A stretch of 64,000 nt of DNA, taken from positions 62,001 through 126,000 of the forward strand of contig NZ_BHVZ01000010.1 in assembly GCF_003865035.1 (NCBI RefSeq). The letters are read 5' to 3'. Below are positions 23,856 through 31,232 of the stretch, piece by piece. Numbering within the stretch: the first letter of the stretch is position 1; every line of letters starts with the position of its first letter. The DNA is from Anaerotignum faecicola (GTDB lineage Bacteria; Bacillota; Clostridia; Lachnospirales; Anaerotignaceae). Made by a program: the position numbers and the translations under genes. The notes under the pieces were generated by a model. The model had not been told where the DNA came from, searched no databases, and saw only the letters and a program-made list of their open reading frames with translations.

Positions 23856-24710
23856 TTATTCTACCGCATGGAGATTTTTCAGGCTGATATCCAGAATAGG
23901 TGCGGAATGGGTCAGCGCACCGCTGGATACATAATCTACCCCAAGCGCTGTGATGGTTTTGATATTTTCGATTGTCATATTGCCGGAGCATTCGGTTTCT
24001 GCTCTGCCGTCAATGATGCGGATGGCCTCCGCCATTTCCGCAGGGCTCATGTTATCCAGCATGATGATATCTGCGCCGGCTTCGACTGCTTCTCTTACCA
24101 TATCCAGAGTTTCCGTTTCGACCTCGATTTTGCGGACGAAGGGAGCATACGCCTTTGCTGCGGCAATGGCTTCCTTTACGCCGCCTGCCGCGCCGATATG
24201 GTTATCCTTCAGCATTACGCCGTCGGAAAGATTATAGCGGTGATTCGAGCCACCGCCGACGGTTACGGCATATTTTTCAAACACTCTCATACAGGGAGTG
24301 GTTTTTCTTGTATCCAAAAGGGTTGTTTTTGTACCCGCAAGCAGCTTTGCAACGGCATTCGTATAGGTTGCGATGCCACTCATGCGCTGCAAATAATTGA
24401 GGGCGGTGCGTTCTGCGGAAAGCAGAACACGGATATCCCCCGTCACGGTTGCCAGAAGCTGCCCCTTTTTCACAGCATCCCCATCGGCGGCATGAAAGGC
24501 AATTTCTGTTTTTTCATCCAGAAGCTGAAACGCCCTTGCGAACACATCCAGACCGGCAATGATGCCGTCCTGCTTGCAGATTAAATCGACTGTGCCAAGC
24601 TGATACCGCGGCATGACTGCGTTGGTGGAAACATCCTCGCTGTTGATGTCCTCCTCCAGAGCCATGCGGATATATTTATCTGCTACAATTTGCATGGTAA
24701 TCGGGTTCAT
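23856..24710 (-). CDS. nadC: Nicotinate-nucleotide pyrophosphorylase (carboxylating)
   Basis: Converts quinolinate and PRPP to nicotinate mononucleotide, third step of de novo NAD synthesis. A 284-residue enzyme of normal length with the LSAERTALNYLQRMSGIAT segment, the phosphoribosyl-binding DTRKTTPCMRVFEKYAV and GGGSNHRYNLSDGVMLKDNH, and the C-terminal VDYVSSGALTHSAPILDISL. Its first codons overlap the nadB stop by four bases, so translation is coupled. Confidence 0.95.
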   Translation of the reverse strand: MNPITMQIVADKYIRMALEEDINSEDVSTNAVMPRYQLGTVDLICKQDGIIAGLDVFARAFQLLDEKTEIAFHAADGDAVKKGQLLATVTGDIRVLLSAERTALNYLQRMSGIATYTNAVAKLLAGTKTTLLDTRKTTPCMRVFEKYAVTVGGGSNHRYNLSDGVMLKDNHIGAAGGVKEAIAAAKAYAPFVRKIEVETETLDMVREAVEAGADIIMLDNMSPAEMAEAIRIIDGRAETECSGNMTIENIKTITALGVDYVSSGALTHSAPILDISLKNLHAVE

Positions 24711-25888
24711 TCTAATCCTTCCTTTCCTGCAATGTGCTGTGCTGCTTTTTCTGCGAAAACAAGGCTTTCCAGAAGGCTGTTGCTTGCCAGTCTGTTTTTG
24801 CCGTGTACGCCGTTGCAGCTGGTTTCGCCGACAGCGTAGAGATGCTCCATGGTTGTTTTGGAATGACGGTCTACATGGATGCCGCCCATAAAGTAATGCT
24901 GTGCCGGCACAACGGGCGCAGGCTCTTTTTTGATATCATAGCCTGCTTCCAGACAGGTTTTATAGATATTCGGGAAATGATTTTCAATATCCTCCGCAGG
25001 AACGGGAGCAAAGGAAAGCCATACATGCTTTGTACCTTCCTTTTCCATTTCCGCATGGATGGCGGCGGAAACCTTGTCTCTGGGCAGAAGCTCATTGACA
25101 AAGCGTTCGCCCTTGCTGTTGAGCAGGATTGCACCCTCGCCGCGGGCGGATTCGGAAATCAGAAAATGTCTGCCGGGCTTTTCGCTGTAAAGGCTGGTGG
25201 GGTGAATCTGCACATAGTCCATATTTTCCAGCTCCACGCCGTATTTTTCCGCCAGACGGAGTGCATCCCCCGTCAGGGAAGGGAAGTTTGTAGAATGTTC
25301 ATACAGACCGCCGATGCCGCCCGTTGCCAGAATTGTGTTTTCTGCATGAATCCGCAGGATATCGCCGTTTTCTGCCTTTGCAACGATGCCATGGCAGGTG
25401 TTTCCCTCCACCAGAAGGTCTTCCATAACGGTATAGTCCTTAATGGTGACATTGGGCAGTGCCTGCACATTTCTGAGCAGCGTTTCTGTGATTTCCTTCC
25501 CTGTGATGTCCTTATGGAAGCAGATACGGGGCTTTGCGTGCGCACCTTCTCTGGTATATTTTAAACTACCGTCCGCTTCCTTGTCAAATCTTACGCCGAG
25601 GGCAAGCAGGTCATTGATCACGGCTCTGCTGTTGCGAATCATGATATCCACGCTTTCCTTGCGATTTTCGTAATGCCCTGCCTTGAGGGTGTCCTCGAAG
25701 AAGGAATCGTAGTCGGTTTCATCCCTCTGTACGCAGATGCCGCCCTGTGCAAGCATGGAATCGCAGCTGGGCAAATCCTCCTTGCAGATGAGAAGAATGT
25801 TCTGCTCTTTGGGCAGCTTGAGTGCGGCATATAAGCCGCTGACTCCTGCGCCGACGATGACGGTGTTATAGGTAAGCTCTTTTTCCAT
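24707..25888 (-). CDS. nadB: L-aspartate oxidase, short form
   Basis: FAD enzyme oxidising L-aspartate to iminoaspartate for quinolinate synthesis; fumarate would be the acceptor in an anaerobe. The dinucleotide fold VIVGAGVSGLYAALKLP opens the protein, SCDSMLAQGGICVQRDETDY and ILATGGIGGLYEHSTN are conserved, and ISESARGEGAILLNSKGERF carries the active-site arginine. At 393 residues it lacks most of the C-terminal helical domain present in enzymes of about 530 residues; the end, GVHGKNRLASNSLLESLVFA, is intact, so this is a natural short type rather than a truncation. AGGAGG precedes the ATG. Confidence 0.92.
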   Translation of the reverse strand: MEKELTYNTVIVGAGVSGLYAALKLPKEQNILLICKEDLPSCDSMLAQGGICVQRDETDYDSFFEDTLKAGHYENRKESVDIMIRNSRAVINDLLALGVRFDKEADGSLKYTREGAHAKPRICFHKDITGKEITETLLRNVQALPNVTIKDYTVMEDLLVEGNTCHGIVAKAENGDILRIHAENTILATGGIGGLYEHSTNFPSLTGDALRLAEKYGVELENMDYVQIHPTSLYSEKPGRHFLISESARGEGAILLNSKGERFVNELLPRDKVSAAIHAEMEKEGTKHVWLSFAPVPAEDIENHFPNIYKTCLEAGYDIKKEPAPVVPAQHYFMGGIHVDRHSKTTMEHLYAVGETSCNGVHGKNRLASNSLLESLVFAEKAAQHIAGKEGLE

Positions 25889-25901
25889 TTTATGCTCCTC
25901 C

Positions 25902-26807
25902 TTATTTGCTCAGCTCCAGCATGCGTGTCAGGGTGTTGCCTGCGGCTTCTGCCTGTGCTCGGTCTACGGATGCCTGATTTTCCTCTGTCTGCAAAACATG
26001 CAGCACCTTTTCCAATGTAATCAGCTTCATGTCCCTGCAGGTGGGTGCTGTTTTCGGGAAATAGAAGGTCTTGTCGGGGTTGCGTTTTTTCAGCTCATAC
26101 AGCACGCCGATTTCCGTCCCGATGATAAATTCCTGCTTTTCGCTTTCGGTCGCATGCTTGATGATGCCTGTGGTGGAGCCGATGTAATCTGCCAGCCTTG
26201 TCACAGCTTCGGGACATTCGGGATGCACCAGAACCTCTGCATTGGGGTGTGCGTCCTTCAGCTCCTGTACCTCGGCAGGAGAGATATTCTGATGGATGGG
26301 ACAGTAGCCATTGACGAGAATGATGTTTTTTTCAGGCACCTGCTCTGCAATGAAGCGACCGAGGTTCTGATCGGGGATAAAGAGGATATTCTGATTGGGC
26401 AGGTTGCGGACAATCTGTACCGCGTTGGCGGAAGTCACGCTTACGTCGGACCAGGATTTGATTTCCGCTGTTGAATTGATATAGCAGACAACCGCCAAAT
26501 CCTCGTAGGCTTCTCTTGCTGCGTCAACCTCTGCCTTTGTTACCATGTGCGCCATGGGGCAGTCCGCGCTTGCATCCGGCATCAGCACCTTCTTTTCGGG
26601 GCTTAACAGACAGCCGCTTTCCCCCATGAAGGAGACACCGCAGTAAACGATGATAGGGTTGGGCAGGGTTGCCGCCGTTTTGCTCAACGCGAAGGAATCC
26701 CCGACATAATCAGCGATTTCCTGAATTTCATCCGCTACATAATAATGCGCCAGAATGACTGCATTTTTCTGTTCCTTTAAGGCTTTGATTTCATCTTTGA
26801 TATTCAT
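25902..26807 (-). CDS. nadA: Quinolinate synthase
   Basis: Iron-sulfur enzyme condensing iminoaspartate with dihydroxyacetone phosphate. The three cluster cysteines are recognisable in VYCGVSFMGES, NGYCPIHQN and APTCRDMKLITLEKV, and the opening IKALKEQKNAVILAHYYVAD is typical. It is the first gene of nadA-nadB-nadC-niaR. I start at 26807, six bases after GAGGAA; an in-frame codon at 26903 would extend the protein through the promoter. 301 residues is a normal length for the type without an extra C-terminal domain. Confidence 0.95.
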   Translation of the reverse strand: MNIKDEIKALKEQKNAVILAHYYVADEIQEIADYVGDSFALSKTAATLPNPIIVYCGVSFMGESGCLLSPEKKVLMPDASADCPMAHMVTKAEVDAAREAYEDLAVVCYINSTAEIKSWSDVSVTSANAVQIVRNLPNQNILFIPDQNLGRFIAEQVPEKNIILVNGYCPIHQNISPAEVQELKDAHPNAEVLVHPECPEAVTRLADYIGSTTGIIKHATESEKQEFIIGTEIGVLYELKKRNPDKTFYFPKTAPTCRDMKLITLEKVLHVLQTEENQASVDRAQAEAAGNTLTRMLELSK

Positions 26808-26831
26808 GCTTTTCCTCGATTCTACTGTGTT

Positions 26832-26903
26832 TTGTAAATAAGTATTGTAAATAAATTTTTTTGCAGTGGAATTTAGTATAGCACAATTATTTACAAGTGA
26901 CAA
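26832..26903 (-). promoter_or_regulatory. nad operon promoter with NiaR-type operators
   Basis: On the minus strand TTGTCA (26898-26903) and TATACT (26875-26880) are 17 bases apart. The 10-mer TTGTAAATAA occurs at 26832-26841 and 26845-26854, and its complement at 26887-26896 inside the spacer. These repeats are the natural candidates for binding by NiaR; the match to a published consensus is not checked. Confidence 0.7.
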
Positions 26904-26972
26904 GACAGATGAAAGAAAAGTTGTATTGTTTTGTATTTTTTCAGAAGCAGCTGTTGTGTCGAATAAAAAGCA

Positions 26973-27006
26973 AAAGCCTCCGCAGGGTCGTACCCCACGA
27001 AGGCTT
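26973..27006 (-). terminator. Terminator of the glycerate kinase gene
   Basis: On the minus strand AAAGCCTTCG pairs with CGGAGGCTTT and runs into TTGCTTTTTATT. Confidence 0.75.
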
Positions 27007-27046
27007 TATGTCTCAATAGGCTGAAATTCCAATTTCGGCTGAGTTA

Positions 27047-28300
27047 TTATTGGCATAGAAGAAGATAAATATCATTTACGTTTGTGCCGGTTGCCCCTGT
27101 GATGAGCAGGGCATCTGCCGCCGCCAATGCGGCATTGGAATCATTTTCCGCAAGAACCGCAGGAATGGAAATGCCCTTTTCCGCAAGGATACCGCAGGTT
27201 TTCCCGTCCACAATACCGCCTGCGGCATCGGTCGGCCCATCCGTACCGTCAGAGCCTGCCGCAGCAACCACAATGCCTTCCATGCCGGCAATGCGCTCCG
27301 CCGCCGCAAGGGCAAGCTCCTGATTTCTGCCGCCCTTGCCCTTCCCGGTGATATGCACAACGGTTTCGCCGCCGCAGAGAACGGCGCAGGGCGGGCGCAG
27401 GGGCAGACCGTCCTTCCGGATTGTTTTTGCGATGGATGCAAGAAATCTGCCGGCCTCCCTTGCCTCGCAGTCAAGCATATTCGTCAGAACCAGAGGAGCA
27501 TAGCCAAGCTGCTCTGCCGCCCTTGCCGCATCGGCGCAAAGCTGTGTCACGCTGCCTGTGATTTCCATAGTGACGTTGGCAAGCGTTTTCGGCGTTTCCA
27601 TGGCAAGCTGCTTTTGCATTTCCTCTGTCAGCTTGAGCTTGTATTTTTCCGAGATGGCAAATGCTTCCGCCACCGTGGACGCATCCGCGCAGGCAGGGCC
27701 GGAGGCAATGGAATCGGGGCGGTCGCCCAGAATATCGCTCAGAGCAATGCAGTACACCTGTGCAGGGGCGCAAAGCTTTGCAAATTTGCCGCCCTTTACG
27801 GCAGAAAGATGCTTGCGGATGGTGTTGATTTCCACGATATCTGCGCCGCATTTCAAAAGCTGGTCGGTGATGTCCAGAAAATCCGCAAGGGTCAGCTTGC
27901 CGGCAGGACATTCAAAAAGCGCAGAGCCGCCGCCTGAAACCAGAAAGAAAACCGTATCCTTTTCAGTTAAACCGGAAACGGCATCCATGATTTTCTGTGT
28001 GCCGAGAATCGTATTTTCATCGGGAAGGGGATGCCCTGCTTCAAGGATGGTAAAGCCGGGGATTTCGCCCTTCGCATGGTCATATTTCGTCAGAACAATG
28101 CCTGTATCAATCCTGTGGGGGATATTTTCTGCCGCCGCCTTTGCCATGTTCCAAGCCGCCTTGCCGATGGCAATGACAATCACCTTTCCTTCAAAAGCGA
28201 AGGTCTTGCCGCCGATGAACTTTTTTACGGCTTCATCGGGAAGGGATGCCTGAATGGCAGTGTGGAGTATCCTTTTTGCATCAGATAAAATCTCATTCAC
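27047..28300 (-). CDS. Glycerate 2-kinase (GckA/MOFRL type)
   Basis: A 417-residue protein of the DUF4147/MOFRL family, which phosphorylates D-glycerate at the 2-position to feed glycolysis. An N-terminal nucleotide-binding domain (GKVIVIAIGKAAWNMAKAA, LEAGHPLPDENT, FFLVSGGGSALFECPAG, NTIRKHLSAVKGG) is followed by the MOFRL domain with ETVVHITGKGKGGRNQELAL and AAGSDGTDGPTDAAGGIVDG. This is unrelated to the GarK/GlxK fold. It is monocistronic on the minus strand with its own terminator. Confidence 0.88.
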   Translation of the reverse strand: MNEILSDAKRILHTAIQASLPDEAVKKFIGGKTFAFEGKVIVIAIGKAAWNMAKAAAENIPHRIDTGIVLTKYDHAKGEIPGFTILEAGHPLPDENTILGTQKIMDAVSGLTEKDTVFFLVSGGGSALFECPAGKLTLADFLDITDQLLKCGADIVEINTIRKHLSAVKGGKFAKLCAPAQVYCIALSDILGDRPDSIASGPACADASTVAEAFAISEKYKLKLTEEMQKQLAMETPKTLANVTMEITGSVTQLCADAARAAEQLGYAPLVLTNMLDCEAREAGRFLASIAKTIRKDGLPLRPPCAVLCGGETVVHITGKGKGGRNQELALAAAERIAGMEGIVVAAAGSDGTDGPTDAAGGIVDGKTCGILAEKGISIPAVLAENDSNAALAAADALLITGATGTNVNDIYLLLCQ

Positions 28301-28677
28301 AGAAACTGCACCTCTTTCTTTTGTATATCAGTTTTATATTTGTTTTTTCAAGTATAGCAAATCAGAGGGGAAAATACAATCGAAAAAGGCGCATAAAAAG
28401 GCATATATAAAGGGAAAAGAGCCACCGGGGAAGTGGCTCTCTGTAAAGGGGAGGGTATGTATACTATGTTTATTCATTATCCTCTTCCTTGAGGACATCT
28501 TTATCATACCCTGTCAATATGAATCTGATGTGGCTGAAATATGAACGTTTTGTAAACAATGGGGAATATCTTTGAAAAACCCCGTTGCTTCTGCTGATTT
28601 TTCGCAGAAAATATGATACTATCTTCCTTAGAAAGAAGCAGGAAAAGAAGAAAGAGGCAGGAAGGGAGCAGAGGAAA
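28301..28677. other. Intergenic region between divergent genes, one orphan hairpin
   Basis: 377 bases between glycerate kinase (leftward) and the editing-type gene (rightward). AGAGCCAC (28420-28427) pairs with GTGGCTCT (28435-28442); only on the minus strand is it followed by a T-rich tract, so it would end a leftward transcript, yet no gene lies just to its right. No promoter pair with good spacing was found for either gene. Confidence 0.5.
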
Positions 28678-29169
28678 ATGTTTGGAAAAGAAGAAGTAAA
28701 GGTATTTCTGAAGGAAAAAGGAATCCCCTTTCATTGGGTGGAGCATAAAGCGGTTTATACCATTGAGGAGATGGAGGAGCTGGGCTTGGAAAAAATGGAG
28801 GAGACGGCAAAAAATCTCTTTTTGCGAGACCAGAAGGGCAAATGCCATTTTCTTGTGGTAATTCGTGCCGATAAGCAGGTGAATCTGAAGGAGCTGGGCG
28901 AGAAGCTTGGCGGCGTAAGGCTTTCCTTTGCATCGGAGGAGCGTCTGGAAAAATATCTTGGATTGAAAAAAGGGGCAGTGACACCCTTGGGCATTTTGAA
29001 TGATACTGCCTGCGCCGTAAAGGTTTTTCTGGACAAGGATTTTCTGGGAAAGGAGGAAATCGGGGTGCATCCCAATGACAATACGGCATCGGTTTATCTG
29101 AAAACGACGGATCTTATGCAAATGATAAAGGAGCATGGCAACTCTCTTGAGGTGCTTTCCTTTGCGTAA
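28678..29169 (+). CDS. YbaK/ProX-type aminoacyl-tRNA deacylase
   Basis: A 163-residue stand-alone editing domain related to the insertion domain of prolyl-tRNA synthetase; such proteins hydrolyse mischarged tRNA such as Ala-tRNA(Pro). Typical segments are KVFLKEKGIPFHWVEHKAVYT, AKNLFLRDQKGKCHFLVVIR with the conserved lysine region, and LKKGAVTPLGILNDTACAVK. The ProXp-ala (PrdX-like) subgroup fits better than YbaK (Cys-tRNA(Pro)) from the opening and KNLFLRD motif. ATG 28678 follows GAAGGGAGCAGAGG; an upstream in-frame codon at 28585 gives a non-homologous leader. Confidence 0.85.
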   Translation: MFGKEEVKVFLKEKGIPFHWVEHKAVYTIEEMEELGLEKMEETAKNLFLRDQKGKCHFLVVIRADKQVNLKELGEKLGGVRLSFASEERLEKYLGLKKGAVTPLGILNDTACAVKVFLDKDFLGKEEIGVHPNDNTASVYLKTTDLMQMIKEHGNSLEVLSFA

Positions 29170-29199
29170 GCCTTTTCTGCAAGTTTTGGGGAAAAATCA

Positions 29200-29228
29200 T
29201 TGAGAAAGCAGGGAAGGTATGCTATACT
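29200..29228 (+). promoter_or_regulatory. Promoter of the miaB-ylbF unit
   Basis: TTGAGA (29200-29205) and TATACT (29223-29228) with a 17-base spacer, about 60 bases before the miaB start. The -10 context (GGTATGCTATACTG) closely resembles the promoter at 8360. Confidence 0.8.
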
Positions 29229-29287
29229 GAAATATACTTGTGAAAGACTGTCTTTTCATAAGAATTCAGTTTCGAGAGGAAGAAAGA

Positions 29288-30724
29288 ATGGAAAGGAAAG
29301 CTGGAACTGCTGTTAAGCCGGGCGAAACAGAGCTGGCAAGACAGCTGGAATATATCCGCGCCATTCGTGCGGAAAATGATGCCTTTGCGGCAGAAAACGG
29401 CAGAAAGAAAAAATTCTATTCCCTTGCGATGGGCTGTCAGATGAACGCGCATGATTCCGAAAAGCTGGAAGGGATGCTTGACGAAATGGGCTTTGACAGA
29501 ACAGACGAGGAAACAGAGGCCGATTTTATCATCTACAACACCTGCTGTGTGCGCGAAAACGCGGAGCAGAAGGTATACGGCAAGCTGGGCTGGCTGAAGC
29601 ACTATAAGGAAACAAAAAATCCCGATGCGGTGATTGCGCTTTGCGGCTGCATGATGCAGCAGGAAACGGTTTTGCAGACCCTGCGGCAGAAATATCGTCA
29701 TGTGGATATCGTCTTCGGCACATTTAATCTCTACAAGCTGCCGGAGCTTGTGGCAACACGCATGGAAAGCGGCGAAACGGTGTATGATATCTGGCAGGAG
29801 CAGCGTGAGGTTGTGGAGGATTTGCCTGCGATTCGGCATTTCCCCTATAAGGCATCGGTCAATATTATGTTTGGCTGCAACAACTTCTGTTCCTACTGCA
29901 TCGTGCCGTATGTGCGCGGCAGAGAGCGCAGCCGTACCCCTGAGGATATCCTCGCGGAGGTAAGAAGGCTTGCGGCGGACGGCGTGAAGGAGGTTATGCT
30001 TTTAGGGCAGAATGTAAACTCCTATGGCAAAAATCTGGAAACACCCGTTTCCTTTGCAGAGCTTCTGCGGATGGTGAACGAGGTGGAGGGGATTGAACGG
30101 ATTCGTTTCATGACCTCTCACCCGAAGGATTTGTCCGATGAGCTGATACAGGCAATGGCGGATTGTGATAAGGTATGTAAATATCTGCATCTGCCTGTGC
30201 AGAGCGGTAGTGATGAAATTCTGCGCCGCATGAACCGCCATTATACAAAGGAATCCTACATGGAGCTGGTGCGCAAGGCAAGAGCGGCAATGCCGGATAT
30301 CACCCTGAGCACGGATATCATCGTGGGCTTCCCCGGGGAAACGGAGGAGGATTTCCAAGAAACCTTGGATGTCATCCGCAAATCCCGTTACAGCACCGCG
30401 TTTACCTTTATTTATTCCAAGCGGACAGGTACCCCTGCGGCAACTATGGAAAATCAGGTGCCGGAGAATGTCATTAAGGATCGCTTCGACAGGATGCTCA
30501 ATATTCTTAACCCAATCGTGCATGAGGTGCATGAGGAGCAGCTGGGCAAGGTGATGACGGTATTTGCAGAGGAAGCAAGCAAGCAGGATAAGACTGTTCT
30601 GACAGGGCGTGCCGATAACAATATGCTGGTGCATTTTAAGGGCACGGAGGACTTAATCGGGCAGATGGTTCCTGTGAAGATTACAGAAAACAAAACATTT
30701 TATTTAATAGGCGAAAGGATGTAA
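29288..30724 (+). CDS. miaB: tRNA i6A37 methylthiotransferase MiaB
   Basis: Radical SAM methylthiotransferase turning i6A37 into ms2i6A37 in tRNAs reading UNN codons. The N-terminal UPF0004 domain supplies three cysteines (LAMGCQMNAHDSEKLEGM, NTCCVRENAEQK, CGCMMQQE); the radical SAM motif is GCNNFCSYCIVPYVRGRERS (CxxxCxxC); a C-terminal TRAM-type segment follows (about residues 410-478). 478 residues is normal; the first 40 residues are a variable leader. ATG 29288 has GAGAGGAAG ahead of it. The i6A substrate is made by MiaA, encoded 5 kb downstream in the same string of genes. Confidence 0.95.
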   Translation: MERKAGTAVKPGETELARQLEYIRAIRAENDAFAAENGRKKKFYSLAMGCQMNAHDSEKLEGMLDEMGFDRTDEETEADFIIYNTCCVRENAEQKVYGKLGWLKHYKETKNPDAVIALCGCMMQQETVLQTLRQKYRHVDIVFGTFNLYKLPELVATRMESGETVYDIWQEQREVVEDLPAIRHFPYKASVNIMFGCNNFCSYCIVPYVRGRERSRTPEDILAEVRRLAADGVKEVMLLGQNVNSYGKNLETPVSFAELLRMVNEVEGIERIRFMTSHPKDLSDELIQAMADCDKVCKYLHLPVQSGSDEILRRMNRHYTKESYMELVRKARAAMPDITLSTDIIVGFPGETEEDFQETLDVIRKSRYSTAFTFIYSKRTGTPAATMENQVPENVIKDRFDRMLNILNPIVHEVHEEQLGKVMTVFAEEASKQDKTVLTGRADNNMLVHFKGTEDLIGQMVPVKITENKTFYLIGERM

Positions 30725-30735
30725 GGTGAAGCATT

Positions 30736-31140
30736 ATGGCAACGATTTTTGAAATGGCAAGAGCATTGGGTGAGGAATTGCAGAAAACCCCTCAGGTGGA
30801 AGCGCTGGTAGCGGCAAAGGCTGCATACGAAAGCGACCCCGAAATTGCAAAGCTGGTAGAGGAATACACAAAGCTGCATTATGATTTTGAAGCAAAGATG
30901 AATGCAGGCGGCATTTCCATAGAGGAGCAGAGAGCCTTCAATGAACAGATGAAGGCAAAGGGCGAAGCAATCAGAACCAATAAGCTGGCATCTGATTTGT
31001 ACGTTGCGGAACAGAATTTCAATAACTTCGTAAATTCCGTATTCAACATCATCACAGCAACCCTGACAGGCGAAGAACCCGAACAGGGCGGCGGCTGCGA
31101 TCCCAGCTGCTGCTCCTCCTGCGGCGGCGGCTGCCACTGA
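30736..31140 (+). CDS. YlbF/YmcA family protein with cysteine-rich tail
   Basis: A helical 134-residue protein of the YlbF/YmcA (Ric) family, which in Bacillus forms the YaaT-YlbF-YmcA complex that carries iron-sulfur clusters and influences RNase Y and Spo0A phosphorylation. The body (about 1-110) is the family fold; the last 20 residues form a GGGCDPSCCSSCGGGCH tail with six... cysteines counted as C-x3-CC-x2-C-x3-C, five in all. Its place right after miaB matches ymcB-ymcA in Bacillus. The tail suggests direct metal or cluster binding, which is inference. Confidence 0.85.
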   Translation: MATIFEMARALGEELQKTPQVEALVAAKAAYESDPEIAKLVEEYTKLHYDFEAKMNAGGISIEEQRAFNEQMKAKGEAIRTNKLASDLYVAEQNFNNFVNSVFNIITATLTGEEPEQGGGCDPSCCSSCGGGCH

Positions 31141-31161
31141 TTCAAATAGAAATAAAGGAAG

Positions 31162-31203
31162 AAAAGCCCGAATAGAGAATCCGTTCTTTATTCGGGTTTG
31201 CTT
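31162..31203 (+). terminator. Hairpin between ylbF and mutS
   Basis: AAGCCCGAATA (31164-31174) pairs with TATTCGGGTTT (31189-31199). The T-tract is weak (TTTGCTT), so partial read-through into mutS is likely. Confidence 0.6.
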
Positions 31204-31232
31204 GCAGAAAAAGGAGAAGGAGGACAACATCC

